Shown here one piece after another: positions 30,100-38,749 of a stretch of 38,749 bases of DNA. Position numbers and translations under genes: made by a program. The notes below the pieces were generated by a model. It made no database searches. It saw nothing but the letters and a program-made list of their open reading frames with translations, and was not told where the DNA came from. The stretch comes from Clostridium sp. CAG:448 (GTDB taxonomy: Bacteria; Bacillota; Clostridia; Oscillospirales; CAG-272), in contig FR890536.1 of NCBI GenBank assembly GCA_000433415.1, positions 26,183 to 64,931 of the forward strand, written 5' to 3'. Positions within the stretch are counted from its first letter, which is position 1, and every line of letters begins with the position of its first letter.

Positions 30100-31488
30100 A
30101 TGCGTTATTACGTTCCTGAACGTTCGGATATTACCCAGGAAGAATTGGATGAAGATTTTGATGCCCTGTACCAATTGGCGCAGCCGGCGTACCGGATTCC
30201 CAAAGAGGCTTTTGACAGTTACCGTGTAAAACGCGGGCTTCGCGAGGCTGACGGAACGGGGGTCACTGCCGGTGTGACGCGGATCGGTAACGCCCATGGC
30301 TACGTGGTGAACGAGGGGGAGAGAACCCCTGTGGAGGGTAGCCTGCAATATCGTGGATATGACCTTTATGATCTGATCGAGAACTTTGTCAAAGAGGGAA
30401 GGTTCGGCTTTGAGGAATGTGCGTATCTGTTGCTCTTCGGAAAACTGCCGAACGCAGAAGAACTCCGACATTTTTGCGAACTGTTGGACGCTTACCGCTT
30501 TTTACCGCCGCGTTTTACCGAGGATATTATCATGAAGGCGCCTTCCCGCTCCATTATGAACAAGATGGAGATGGGGGTATTGGCGCTGTACGCATACGAC
30601 GACGATCCGGACGGGACCGGTCTTTCCAATATGCTGCGGCAGAGCATGGAAATTCTGGCACGTTTGCCCGTGATTGCAGCGCAGGCGTATGCGGTTTACA
30701 AGAACGTGTTTTACTATAAAAGTCTGAATATCCACAATCCGCGCAGTGAACTGAGTACGGCAGAAAATTTTCTGCGTGTGTTGCGACCGGACAAGAGCTA
30801 TACTGAGGAGGAAGCACGCCTTCTGGATTTGTGTCTGGTGGTGCATTCCGAGCACGGCGGAGGAAACTGTTCGACCTTTGCAACCCGTGTGCTGTCCAGT
30901 TCCGGTACCGATACTTATTCGGCAATTGCCGCCGGTATCGGCGCACTGAAGGGTCCTAGGCATGGCGGAGCGAATATCAAGGTGCAGGAGATGTTTGACT
31001 GTATCAAGGAGAATGTGGGCAACCCAAAGGATGACGGGCAGTTGAAGGACTATCTCTTGCGGATTCTTCGCGGGGAGGTAAATGACGGGAGCGGCTTGAT
31101 TTACGGAATGGGACATCCTGTCTACACGCTTTCCGATCCCCGTGCGGTTCTTTTGAAAAAGTATGCCAGAAAATTGGCGTATGAGAAAGGGTACGGGGAC
31201 GACTTTGAGTTGCTTTGCTCCATTGAGCGTCTGACACCGGATGTGTTCAATGCTTACAAAGGAACGCACAGCCAGATGTGTGCCAACGTGGATCTGTATT
31301 CCGGGCTTGTTTACCGGATGTTGGGGATCCCGGTGGAGATGTATACACCGTTGTTTGCGATTGCACGTGTGGCGGGCTGGTGCGCACACCGGATGGAGGA
31401 GTTCTGCACTTCCCAGAAAATTATCCGCCCGGGCTACAAATGCCTGATGAAAGAGGAAGCGTATATCCCTTTGGCGGAACGCTCCTGA
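30100..31488 (+). CDS. gltA: Citrate synthase (Si type)
   Basis: 462-residue enzyme that condenses acetyl-CoA and oxaloacetate into citrate, probably for glutamate synthesis in an anaerobe. Marks: EGSLQYRGYDLYDLIE, catalytic HSEHGGGNCSTF (His ~249), GPRHGGANIKV (His ~288), and GMGHPVYTLSDPRA with the catalytic Asp near 347. About 60 residues precede the first conserved block, longer than E. coli GltA but like other clostridial forms. I chose ATG 30100: AGGAG at 30088-30092 is 7 nt upstream, whereas ATG 30094 is only 1 nt from it. A terminator follows. 2-methylcitrate synthase is less likely but not excluded. Confidence 0.92.
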   Translation: MRYYVPERSDITQEELDEDFDALYQLAQPAYRIPKEAFDSYRVKRGLREADGTGVTAGVTRIGNAHGYVVNEGERTPVEGSLQYRGYDLYDLIENFVKEGRFGFEECAYLLLFGKLPNAEELRHFCELLDAYRFLPPRFTEDIIMKAPSRSIMNKMEMGVLALYAYDDDPDGTGLSNMLRQSMEILARLPVIAAQAYAVYKNVFYYKSLNIHNPRSELSTAENFLRVLRPDKSYTEEEARLLDLCLVVHSEHGGGNCSTFATRVLSSSGTDTYSAIAAGIGALKGPRHGGANIKVQEMFDCIKENVGNPKDDGQLKDYLLRILRGEVNDGSGLIYGMGHPVYTLSDPRAVLLKKYARKLAYEKGYGDDFELLCSIERLTPDVFNAYKGTHSQMCANVDLYSGLVYRMLGIPVEMYTPLFAIARVAGWCAHRMEEFCTSQKIIRPGYKCLMKEEAYIPLAERS

Positions 31489-31501
31489 ATATTCCGCTCC
31501 G

Positions 31502-31540
31502 GCGAGGGTTGCCTGTAAAACGACCCTCGCTGATTTTTTA
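31502..31540 (+). terminator. Intrinsic terminator of citrate synthase
   Basis: GCGAGGGTTG (31502-31511) pairs with CGACCCTCGC (31521-31530, one G-U), followed by TGATTTTTT. Confidence 0.88.
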
Positions 31541-31640
31541 CGCAAAAGCGTGGTCGTTAAGACATTCAGTACGCCCTCGTGTAAAATCCTCTCCCGGTCA
31601 GACAAATGCCTTTGCGCGCCGAAAAATGTTGATTTACCCC

Positions 31641-31669
31641 TTGCAAGACAGAAAAAAATGTGATATAAT
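31641..31669 (+). promoter_or_regulatory. SigA promoter of the exonuclease-thiI-aspS unit
   Basis: TTGCAA (31641-31646), 17 bp, TATAAT (31664-31669). The predicted transcript begins near 31676, right at an in-frame ATG (31677), so that ATG is unlikely to be used. Confidence 0.82.
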
Positions 31670-31724
31670 AAAATGAATGTTTGTGTATATTTCTTTTACC
31701 ATAAAAGAAACCGGGAGGTTTGAT

Positions 31725-32807
31725 TTGAGAAACACGAGGAAATTGCGCTCCGGAACTGTGATTCCGCAGCTGTCGCGCAAAGAGGCGGATGCAAAGGATT
31801 ACCTGACCAGGGGGACTCTGACGCAACTGCACCTGATGCCGACGGGTGAGCCATGCGCATTCGATGTTGCACAGGACGGCAGTATCATTTACTACTTTGA
31901 CCCCCAACGTGTAGCGGAGGCGCCTCCGGAACTCTGGTATTACCCGACTGCCAAAAATGAACGCCTGACGCTGGAAAGCGGGACGGTAATTGAGCGTATG
32001 AGCATCAAGCGGGCAGCGTCCTATGGGTACTATACCAAGGAACGTCTGGAACAGATGAACTACGACGTTGTGGAAGAACCGGTTGCATACAGTCTGCGGC
32101 AGGATAAAACACGGATTTATTTTTATGACAAGAAGACGGCGGTGCGTAAGCCGCTGATGTGTGTGAAATGCGGCAAGTTTGTGCGCTATAAAAAGAAACT
32201 GTGCGAAGCCTGCTTTGCGGAGGATCTTGCCGTGCGGCGCGCCGAGGGGGATGCCCACCGGGATGCCTTCTACCACATGAACAGGGAACGGGTGCTCTTC
32301 TTTGATTTGGAACTGACCGGCGTGTATGATCATGATGAGATCATTTCCATTTCCATTGTCAATGCCAAGGGAGAGGTTGTGATGGATACTTATGTCCATC
32401 CGGTACATAATAAGCGGTGGAAGCGAACCGAGAAGATTCACGGTATCACGCCTGCCATGGTGGCGGATGCGCCGACGCTGGATCAGTTGACACCGCAGAT
32501 CAAAGAAATTTTTGCCGGGGCGGATAATCTGATTGCTTACGGCGTGTCAACGGATTACAGCCATATCAAGTATATCTATCAGACCGAAGCGGAACGCCAG
32601 GAGCTGTTCCGCAAAACGCGGTGCTGTGCCAACGAGTTTGTGCGTTACCAACATGAGCATCACCCTGATCTTTCCCACGCGGCGCTGACGGACGCGATGG
32701 AGTGCTTGGGTATTGCATGGGACGGAATTCCGCATTCTTCGATTGCGGATACCATTGCCTGCATGAAAGTCTGGGAGGCTTTGTTCCCCCATTACTACGA
32801 TTGTTGA
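31725..32807 (+). CDS. DEDDh 3'-5' exonuclease-like protein with zinc ribbon
   Basis: 360 residues. The N-terminal ~140 residues are unrecognised (YYFDPQRVAEAPPELWYYPT; RMSIKRAASYGYYTKERLEQ). A zinc ribbon follows (CVKCGKF then LCEACF, ~146-168). The C-terminal ~170 residues form an RNase T/DnaQ-type DEDDh nuclease: exo I FFDLELTG (~192), KIHGITPAMV, exo II AYGVSTDYSHI and exo III HSSIADTIA with the His and final Asp present. All catalytic positions look intact. Substrate unknown (DNA proofreading-like or RNA). The start is TTG at 31725 with GGGAGG 6 nt upstream; the ATG at 31677 is at the transcript start. First gene of a five-gene unit ending with aspS. Confidence 0.85.
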   Translation: MRNTRKLRSGTVIPQLSRKEADAKDYLTRGTLTQLHLMPTGEPCAFDVAQDGSIIYYFDPQRVAEAPPELWYYPTAKNERLTLESGTVIERMSIKRAASYGYYTKERLEQMNYDVVEEPVAYSLRQDKTRIYFYDKKTAVRKPLMCVKCGKFVRYKKKLCEACFAEDLAVRRAEGDAHRDAFYHMNRERVLFFDLELTGVYDHDEIISISIVNAKGEVVMDTYVHPVHNKRWKRTEKIHGITPAMVADAPTLDQLTPQIKEIFAGADNLIAYGVSTDYSHIKYIYQTEAERQELFRKTRCCANEFVRYQHEHHPDLSHAALTDAMECLGIAWDGIPHSSIADTIACMKVWEALFPHYYDC

Positions 32808-32852
32808 GTATACTTCTTCCGGAAAAGACGGAAGTGAAAGGAGGATATGCGG

Positions 32853-33164
32853 ATGGATCGTTTTTTCGGACTGGATAAAGTTGCCTACCATGACCGGGGG
32901 TTGGCTTTTTTGACCACGGTTCACGATAACGTGGAGCTTGCCATTATCCGCAGCATTCTGGAGGGGGAAAATATCCCTTTTCTGTACAAGGAGCGCGGAA
33001 GCGGCGGCGCGGTAAAGGTAATTGCGGGATTTTCCATGTACGGAACGGACGTGTTTGTGCCGGAGGAACTGCTGGAGATAGCCAAGGCGTTGATTACGCC
33101 TGACCCTGACGGAGAAGACGTAGAAGATGTAGAAGACGGGGAGGATGCCTGTGACGACGAATAA
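32853..33164 (+). CDS. DUF2007-like small protein
   Basis: 103 residues. The core (AFLTTVHDNVELAIIRSILE, then IPFLYKER, then GTDVFVPEELLEIAKALI) matches the DUF2007/putative signal-transducing domain, an alpha-beta fold of ~70 residues with a conserved VELAIIRSIL helix. The last ~20 residues are almost purely acidic (DGEDVEDVEDGEDACDDE). The function of the family is not known. ATG 32853 has AAAGGAGG 8 nt upstream; ATG 32847 is only 2 nt from it. Its 3' end overlaps thiI by 14 nt, so the two are probably coupled, and the acidic tail is encoded in the region that also carries the thiI ribosome site. Confidence 0.8.
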   Translation: MDRFFGLDKVAYHDRGLAFLTTVHDNVELAIIRSILEGENIPFLYKERGSGGAVKVIAGFSMYGTDVFVPEELLEIAKALITPDPDGEDVEDVEDGEDACDDE

Positions 33165-34338
33165 GGAGATTCTCCTTTGCAAGTACGGTGAGATTGTACT
33201 CAAAGGAGCCAATAAGAAGTATTTTGAAGATGTACTTTGCCGGGAGTTGCGCAAGCGTGCGAAGCGGTATGGGCAGTTCAATATTTACCGGGCGCAGAGC
33301 ACCATTTACATTGAGCCGGAAAACGGGGAATGCGATATTGACGGTATGTTTGATGCCGCCAGAAAGGTGTTCGGTATTGTAACGGTCTGCCGCTGCGGCG
33401 TCTGCGAGAAAAACATGGACGCCGTAAGGGCGCTTGCACGTGCGTACCTGCCGGATTTTCTGCGTGCCTGTAAGACATTCAAAGTGGAGTCAAAGCGCTC
33501 GGACAAGACGTTCCCGCTCAACTCCATGGAGATTTCCGCCGAAATCGGCGGAGAGATTCTTTCCGTGTGTCCGCATCTGCGTGTGGATGTCCGGAATCCG
33601 GATATTGTGGTGCAGGTGGAGGTGCGGGAGTACGGCGCTTATATTCACGCCGGTGCCTTCAAGGGCGCGGGAGGAATTCCGCACGGAACCGGCGGAAATG
33701 CGCTGCTTTTGCTTTCCGGTGGGATTGATTCACCGGTTGCCGGCTATATGATGGCAAAGCGAGGAGTCCGCCTGGAGGCGCTGTATTTTGAATCTTTCCC
33801 TTATACCAGCGAACTGGCGCGTGATAAGGTGGTTCGCCTGGCGCAGGCTGTTTCGGAGTATGCAGGGGATATTTATCTGCATGTGGTTTCTCTGACGCAT
33901 ATTCAGGAGGAACTGGTAAAAAATTGCGAGGAAGATTATTTTACGTTGCTTTTGCGCCGTTATATGATGGCAATCGCGGATAAGATGGCAGATCGCCTGT
34001 ATTGCAGGGCGCTGATTACCGGGGAGAGTCTGGGACAGGTGGCGTCGCAGACGATGGAGGCGCTGAATGTAACGGATCCGCTGGCTACACGGCCGGTTTT
34101 CCGACCCTGTATCGGGATGGACAAAGAAGAGATCATCCAGATTGCGCGGAAAATCGGTACGTTTGATATTTCTATCGAGCCGTATGAGGATTGCTGCACG
34201 GTCTTTACGCCCAGACACCCGCGGACCCGCCCGGAACTTGAAAAGGTACTGGTGCAGGAGCGCAAGCTGGATTTTGATGCTTTGGTGGATGAAGCACTCG
34301 CAAGCGCTTTCCGGATTGCTGTCCGGCAGCCGGACTGA
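33151..34338 (+). CDS. thiI: tRNA 4-thiouridine synthase ThiI, without rhodanese domain
   Basis: 395 residues. A ferredoxin-like NFLD and THUMP domain (residues ~1-170; CKYGEIVLKGANKKYFE is the usual ThiI start) is followed by an adenylating PP-loop ATPase: LLLSGGIDSPVAGYMMAKRG (~187-206), ALITGESLGQVASQT, and CCTVFTPRHPRTRP near the end. ThiI makes s4U8 in tRNA and in some bacteria supplies sulfur for thiamine. The C-terminal rhodanese domain of E. coli ThiI is absent, as in most Firmicutes, where a dedicated cysteine desulfurase donates sulfur directly; none is seen here. GTG 33151 is preferred (GGGGAGG 6 nt upstream) over ATG 33145, which touches the ribosome site. Confidence 0.94.
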   Translation: MTTNKEILLCKYGEIVLKGANKKYFEDVLCRELRKRAKRYGQFNIYRAQSTIYIEPENGECDIDGMFDAARKVFGIVTVCRCGVCEKNMDAVRALARAYLPDFLRACKTFKVESKRSDKTFPLNSMEISAEIGGEILSVCPHLRVDVRNPDIVVQVEVREYGAYIHAGAFKGAGGIPHGTGGNALLLLSGGIDSPVAGYMMAKRGVRLEALYFESFPYTSELARDKVVRLAQAVSEYAGDIYLHVVSLTHIQEELVKNCEEDYFTLLLRRYMMAIADKMADRLYCRALITGESLGQVASQTMEALNVTDPLATRPVFRPCIGMDKEEIIQIARKIGTFDISIEPYEDCCTVFTPRHPRTRPELEKVLVQERKLDFDALVDEALASAFRIAVRQPD

Positions 34339-34377
34339 GCGCATTTGCGACAAACAGATCAGACGGAGGATTACATA

Positions 34378-34941
34378 ATGGAACAGAAATATTACCATAT
34401 GAATATTGCGGGATGCGAGCGGGATCTACCGCTGTGTCCGCTCAATGACAAGCTGATGATCGGTGCATTTGTTATTTTCGGGGATCCGGAACTGACCACT
34501 GCCTGCGCAAAGGCTCTGCTTGCGCGTGCACCTGCGTATGATTACATGATTACCGCAGAATCCAAGGGAATTCCGTTGGTACACGAAATGGCGCGCCTGG
34601 ACGGGAACCGCAAATATATGCTGGCACGTAAGGGCGCAAAGCTGTATATGCGCGATACGCTGTGTGTGGATGTCCATTCGATTACCACCGCCGCAGAGCA
34701 GAAGCTTTATCTGGACGGTTATGATGCGGCGCTGATGAAGGGAAAACGGATTCTGATTGTGGACGATGTGGTTTCCACTGGGGAATCCCTGCACGCCATG
34801 GAACAGTTGGTGAGCCGGACGGGGGGAACCGTCTGCGGCAGAATGGCAATTCTTGCCGAGGGAGATGCGCAGAATCGCCCGGATTTGATCTACTTGGAAA
34901 AATTGCCGCTGTTTGATGCGGACGGAAAACCGATCGACTGA
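34378..34941 (+). CDS. Adenine/xanthine-type phosphoribosyltransferase
   Basis: 187 residues of the type I phosphoribosyltransferase fold. The PRPP loop is ILIVDDVVSTGES (~125-137). The segment DYMITAESKGIPLVHEMARL resembles the Apt region (the E-x-RG position reads ESKG). The basic RKGAKLYM and the flexible VHSITTAAEQKLYL region also fit Apt- or Xpt-like enzymes, which salvage adenine or xanthine to the nucleotide. The exact base cannot be assigned. The ATG at 34378 has CGGAGGA upstream. It lies 39 bp after thiI and 33 bp before aspS in one unit. Confidence 0.82.
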   Translation: MEQKYYHMNIAGCERDLPLCPLNDKLMIGAFVIFGDPELTTACAKALLARAPAYDYMITAESKGIPLVHEMARLDGNRKYMLARKGAKLYMRDTLCVDVHSITTAAEQKLYLDGYDAALMKGKRILIVDDVVSTGESLHAMEQLVSRTGGTVCGRMAILAEGDAQNRPDLIYLEKLPLFDADGKPID

Positions 34942-34974
34942 TTGGGACGGATACGTACAGAGGAGGAGAAAAAG

Positions 34975-36786
34975 ATGGCTGAATTTTTAAGTGCCGAGGA
35001 CAAGCGCACACATTATTGCGGTACACTGACCGAGGCGGATGTCGGCAAGACAGTCTGTGTCATGGGATGGGCGCAGCGTCAGCGCGATCTGGGCGCACTT
35101 ATTTTCATTGATCTGCGCGACCGCACCGGGATTGTACAGTTGGCATTTGACAGCGAGAGCGACAAGGAAATGTTCGATAAGGCATTCCGTGTCCGGAGCG
35201 AGTTTGTGCTCTGTGCACACGGTGTTGTGCGCGAGAGAGGCGAGGGTGCGGTCAACCCCAATCTGCCAACAGGTAAGATTGAAGTGTTCGTGACCTCTTT
35301 CAAGGTGTTGTCTGCCGCGCAGACCCCTCCGTTTGAGGTTGGAAGCGGCAAGAAGGTCAATGACGATACCGCTCTGCGCTACCGTTATATCGATCTGCGC
35401 CGTCCGGAACTGCAGCGCAATATCAGAATGCGCCACGAAATCGCACGTGTCGCGCGGGAATACTACTACGAAAACGGCTTTTTGGAAATCGAAACGCCCA
35501 TGATGATCAAGCCGACGCCGGAGGGTGCGCGTGACTATGTGGTGCCGTCCCGGATTCATCATGGCTGTATGTATGCCCTGCCGCAGTCGCCGCAGTTGTA
35601 TAAGCAGCTTCTGATGGTAGCCGGCTTTGACCGCTATATCCAGCTTGCAAGATGTTTCCGCGATGAGGACCTGCGTGCCGACCGCCAGCCGGAATTTACA
35701 CAGATCGACCTGGAGATGTCCTTTGCAACACAGGAGGATATCATGGAGATGAACGAAGGATTCATCAAACGGGTGTTCCGGGAGGTGCTCGGTCTGGAGG
35801 TGGAAACGCCCATGCGCCGGATGACCTATGCCGAGGCGCAGGAATCCTACGGCTCGGACAAGCCCGATACCCGTTACGGAATGCTGATCCGGAATCTGAG
35901 CGAAACCGTGCGCGGCAGTGCTTTTCCGGTCTTTGCCGACGCGCTGGCATCCGGCGGCAGTGTGCGCGCAATCGTGGCGGAGAACGGTGCCGCGGCATTA
36001 ACCCGTAAGGAAATCGACAAGCTGACCGAGCATGCCCGCGGCATCGGTGCCAAGGGGTTGGCATATATCCGTTGGGTGGATGCAGCGCCGTCCTGCTCGT
36101 TCTCGAAATTCCTGGGCGAAGGGGAGCTGGAGGCAATCTGCGCGGCGCTCTCCATGAAGCAGGGAGATGTTGCACTGATTGTTGCGGATAAGAATAAGGT
36201 AGTTCTGCCCGTGTTGGGCGCACTGCGTACCATTGTTGCCCGTAAGCTCGACATGATTCCGGAAGGGAAATTCAATTTCCTCTGGATTACCGAGTTCCCG
36301 TTCTTTGAATGGAACGAAGAAACACAGCACTGGGATGCAATGCACCATCCGTTTACCATGCCTCTTGAGGAGTGCCTGCCGTATCTGGAATCCGATCCGG
36401 GGAAAGTACGCGCAAAATGCTATGATATGGTATTGAACGGTACGGAATTGCTTTCCGGCTCCATCCGTATCACGGATTGGCAGCTGCAGGAAAAAATGTT
36501 CAATGCGCTTGGGTTGACGAAAGAAGAGATCAATGCCAAGTTTGGCTTCCTTGTGGATGCCTATAAATACGGTGCGCCGCCACACGGCGGTTCCGGCATG
36601 GGACTTGACCGTCTTGCCATGGTTATGTGCGGTGCGGACAGCCTGCGCGATGTCATCGCCTTCCCGAAGGTGCAGAATGCCAGCGAGCTGATGTCCGGCT
36701 GTCCCGCACCTGCCGATCCGCAGGCGCTCAAAGATCTTGCCATTGCGATTGTGGACGGGGAAGAAGAAGAAAAAAAGAATAGCTGA
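34975..36786 (+). CDS. aspS: Aspartyl-tRNA synthetase, bacterial type
   Basis: 603-residue class II synthetase that charges tRNA-Asp (or both tRNA-Asp and tRNA-Asn if non-discriminating, which I cannot tell). An N-terminal OB-fold anticodon domain (VCVMGWAQRQRDLGALIFID) is followed by the catalytic core: FLEIETPMMIKPTPEGARDY, QSPQLYKQLLMVAGFDRY, motif 2 ARCFRDEDLRADRQPEFTQI, the bacterial GAD insertion (~300-410), TEFPFFEWNEE and motif 3 GGSGMGLDRLAMVMCG. The ATG at 34975 has GAGGAGG about 10 nt upstream. It is the last gene of the unit starting at 31725; the usual partner hisS is absent. A terminator follows. Confidence 0.97.
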   Translation: MAEFLSAEDKRTHYCGTLTEADVGKTVCVMGWAQRQRDLGALIFIDLRDRTGIVQLAFDSESDKEMFDKAFRVRSEFVLCAHGVVRERGEGAVNPNLPTGKIEVFVTSFKVLSAAQTPPFEVGSGKKVNDDTALRYRYIDLRRPELQRNIRMRHEIARVAREYYYENGFLEIETPMMIKPTPEGARDYVVPSRIHHGCMYALPQSPQLYKQLLMVAGFDRYIQLARCFRDEDLRADRQPEFTQIDLEMSFATQEDIMEMNEGFIKRVFREVLGLEVETPMRRMTYAEAQESYGSDKPDTRYGMLIRNLSETVRGSAFPVFADALASGGSVRAIVAENGAAALTRKEIDKLTEHARGIGAKGLAYIRWVDAAPSCSFSKFLGEGELEAICAALSMKQGDVALIVADKNKVVLPVLGALRTIVARKLDMIPEGKFNFLWITEFPFFEWNEETQHWDAMHHPFTMPLEECLPYLESDPGKVRAKCYDMVLNGTELLSGSIRITDWQLQEKMFNALGLTKEEINAKFGFLVDAYKYGAPPHGGSGMGLDRLAMVMCGADSLRDVIAFPKVQNASELMSGCPAPADPQALKDLAIAIVDGEEEEKKNS

Positions 36787-36813
36787 GTTGTTTTGGCGCA
36801 TTTTGCGTGACGG

Positions 36814-36866
36814 GAAGCACACCTGCGAGAGAGAGGAGTATCTCTTTGGGCGGGTGTGCTTTTTGC
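36814..36866 (+). terminator. Intrinsic terminator of aspS
   Basis: AAGCACACC (36815-36823) pairs with GGTGTGCTT (36853-36861), with a long inner part, followed by TTTTG. Confidence 0.82.
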
Positions 36867-36944
36867 CTGTATGCGGACACGCAGAGCATATCCGCCCTTT
36901 GTTTTTCATATATTGCTATGAAATCGGAAAGCGGGGGTAAGCAA

Positions 36945-38749
36945 ATGAACGGAATCGGGGAAAGAAAAGGAGTCAACGGATTTTCCCGCGGGGATCTGCA
37001 CAAGGGGCTGACGGACAGCGAGGTAGCGGCGTCACGCGCGGCACATGGCGATAACGGATTGCGCGCGCACAAAGGAAAAAGCTTTGGGGCAAGGTTCCTT
37101 GCAAATCTCGGGGATCCCGTCATCAAAATTCTTTTGTGTGCGTTGGCGGTCAATGTGCTTTTTTTGTTCCGGAACGCCAATTGGTTTGAAACGGGTGGAA
37201 TTGCCGTTTCGGTATTTCTTGCAACGTTGATTTCCACGCTTTCGGAGTACGGCTCTGAGGCGGCGTTCCGTCGGCTTTCGGAGGCATGTGGTAGGCAATT
37301 CTGCCGTGTGTTCCGCAACGGAGACGTTTGTGAGATTCCCATGACGGAGGTGGTCGTCGGGGATCTTGTTTCTCTTTGTGCCGGGGAGCAGATTCCGGCT
37401 GACGGAGTATTGGTGCGCGGAAGGATCAGTGTAGACCAGTCCGCTATGACGGGTGAGGGCAGAGAAGTGGAAAAGTGCCCGTTATCCAGGGACCAACATG
37501 AGCGGTTGCCAAGCTCTCAGAATGCGGTTTTCCGTGGCTGTACGGTTCTTTCCGGCGAGGGCGAGATGGCAGTGGAGCGGGTGGGGGATGCCACCTTTTT
37601 GGGAGAGATCTCCAAGGAGGTGCAAATGGATACCCGCGAGAGCCCTTTGCGGATTCGTCTCGGAAAGCTTGCCCGTCAGATCAGCCGATTGGGGTATTGC
37701 GCCGCCATTTTGGTTGCGGTGGTTTTCCTTATCAACGCTTTTGTACTGGACAGCGGATTTGACCGTACCGTTATCATGGAAAAGCTGACCGACCTGCCGT
37801 ATGTCGTGGGAACGCTTTTGCATGCCTTTATGTTGGGATTGACCGTTGTGGTCATGGCGGTGCCGGAGGGGCTGCCGCTGATGGTCGCCGTGGTGCTCTC
37901 CTCGAATATCCGTCGCATGATGCGGGATCATGTTCTGGTACGAAAACCCGTTGGAATTGAGGCGGCGGGCAGCATGAATATCCTGTTTACAGATAAGACG
38001 GGTACATTGACCGAAGGCGTTCTGTCGGTGGGGAAGATCTGTACAGGAGACGGAAAGTGTTTTCCGGATGTGGCTGCGTTTTCGGCGGGGGGAGGGGCTT
38101 GTTTTACCTCCTACCGTGAAAGCTGTATGCTCAATACTGCCGCACAACCGGGCAAGAATGCCGCAGGGAATATCTGCGCTTTAGGGGGAAATGCGACAGA
38201 CCGTGCATTGCTTGCATCGGTGCTTCCGGCTGTCGGAGAAAAGACGGACGGGGGAGCGGGGTATGCCATTGCCAAGATTCCTTTTGACAGCGCAAAAAAA
38301 TTTTCCGCAGCGCAGACTGCGGAAGGAAAAGTATGGTTGAAAGGTGCCCCGGATCTGTTGCTCCCGCATATCCGATACCGGATGGACAGCAATGGTGCGC
38401 GTATCCGCTGCGGCGGGAATGAGGCAGAGAGAATATTGCGGAGAATGCTGAAGAACGGGGAGCGCGTCCTTCTTGTGGCAATGAGCGAGGGCGGCATGCA
38501 GACTCTGCGCGGCGGAACTTTCGGTGCACTGACGCTGATCTGTTTTGTGACGCTGGAAGACCGTCTCCGACCGGAGGCGCCCGGTGCGGTCAGGTCTTTG
38601 CGTGATGCCGGCATTCACGTGGTGATGATGACCGGTGACAGCCGCGAAACGGCAGGTAATATTGCAACACGCTGCGGCATTCTCGGTGACGGTGTGGATA
38701 TGGTGCTGGACAGTGCGGAGCTGGCAACGCTTTCCGACAGTCGCCTGCG
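36945..38749 (+). CDS. P2-type cation-transporting ATPase, N-terminal part (runs off right edge)
   Basis: An open frame of 601 codons runs from ATG 36945 to the window end without a stop; P2 ATPases are about 850-900 residues, so roughly the last third is missing. Order: a cation-ATPase N-terminal segment (KGLTDSEVAASRAAHGDNGL), two membrane helices, the actuator with SAMTGEGREVEK (TGE), helices 3-4 with VPEGLPLMVAVV (~307; the P2A/P2B ion-site motif), the phosphorylation site FTDKTGTLTEG with Asp ~350, the nucleotide-binding KGAPDLLLPH, and MMTGDSRETAGN. The PEGLP motif and layout suggest Ca2+ export, but Mn2+ or Na+ cannot be excluded. GGGGG lies near the start, and I see no clear promoter after the aspS terminator. 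Confidence 0.92.
   Translation, partial: MNGIGERKGVNGFSRGDLHKGLTDSEVAASRAAHGDNGLRAHKGKSFGARFLANLGDPVIKILLCALAVNVLFLFRNANWFETGGIAVSVFLATLISTLSEYGSEAAFRRLSEACGRQFCRVFRNGDVCEIPMTEVVVGDLVSLCAGEQIPADGVLVRGRISVDQSAMTGEGREVEKCPLSRDQHERLPSSQNAVFRGCTVLSGEGEMAVERVGDATFLGEISKEVQMDTRESPLRIRLGKLARQISRLGYCAAILVAVVFLINAFVLDSGFDRTVIMEKLTDLPYVVGTLLHAFMLGLTVVVMAVPEGLPLMVAVVLSSNIRRMMRDHVLVRKPVGIEAAGSMNILFTDKTGTLTEGVLSVGKICTGDGKCFPDVAAFSAGGGACFTSYRESCMLNTAAQPGKNAAGNICALGGNATDRALLASVLPAVGEKTDGGAGYAIAKIPFDSAKKFSAAQTAEGKVWLKGAPDLLLPHIRYRMDSNGARIRCGGNEAERILRRMLKNGERVLLVAMSEGGMQTLRGGTFGALTLICFVTLEDRLRPEAPGAVRSLRDAGIHVVMMTGDSRETAGNIATRCGILGDGVDMVLDSAELATLSDSRL

Noticed and set aside
1..38749. CRISPR arrays, IS elements, phage genes or tRNA genes
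   Set aside because: No regularly spaced repeats, transposase or integrase motifs, or tRNA-like cloverleaf sequences seen; gaps between genes are short and filled by promoters and terminators.

Overview
The window looks like a chromosomal segment of an anaerobic, endospore-forming Firmicute of class Clostridia, probably an uncultured gut lineage. Evidence: a complete spoIIA operon (spoIIAA-spoIIAB-sigF), a CotH-type lipoprotein, an archaeal-type prolyl-tRNA synthetase, many Shine-Dalgarno (SD)-led GTG and TTG starts, and textbook SigA promoters (TTGACA-17-TATAAT) and U-tailed terminators at almost every transcription unit. Coding sequence appears moderately GC-rich for Clostridia. I cannot name a genus. 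I see no tRNA, rRNA, IS element, phage gene or CRISPR array.

Layout. 1-2752 (minus): the N-terminal part of a multipass membrane protein that runs off the left edge, then a CotH-family lipoprotein. 2947-7739 (plus): nagA, metG, an unrecognised 243-aa gene and tatD, closed by a terminator. 8076-10124: an EF-G-like GTPase behind a possible leader peptide. 10377-11988: the spoIIA sporulation operon behind a SigH-like promoter and two tandem terminators. 12105-12928 (minus): two small membrane proteins. 13147-15502: a pair of oligopeptide-type ABC ATPases, the first broken by a one-base frameshift, with no permease nearby. 15625-16893 (minus): a shikimate dehydrogenase/shikimate kinase-like fusion that has lost key residues in both halves. 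17094-17864: a yybP-ykoY manganese riboswitch ahead of the Mn efflux gene mntP.

17980-20759 is a tightly packed unit: dusB, an ECF-type sigma factor, a two-TM protein (candidate anti-sigma) and a winged-helix regulator with a degenerate receiver domain. 20858-21601 (minus) is a membrane protein with a structured leader RNA. Then follow a MATE exporter, proS (with an 18-bp in-frame tandem duplication), a rodA/ftsW-family gene, a DUF4830-like protein, a small lipoprotein with high-expression codon use, birA, a ribokinase-family sugar kinase (minus), comF and citrate synthase. 31725-36786 is a five-gene unit: DEDDh exonuclease, DUF2007-like protein, thiI, an apt-like phosphoribosyltransferase and aspS. 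The right edge cuts a P2-type cation ATPase.

Most of the window is ordinary housekeeping: translation and tRNA modification (metG, proS, aspS, dusB, thiI, EF-G-like), cell wall, sporulation control and transport. I found no clearly new multi-gene system. The best leads are the AroE/AroK-like fusion with lost active sites, the ECF-sigma/two-TM/pseudoreceiver cluster, the leader peptide and structured leaders, the DUF4830 gene whose SD lies inside a terminator stem, and two small sequence lesions (the ABC ATPase frameshift and the proS duplication).
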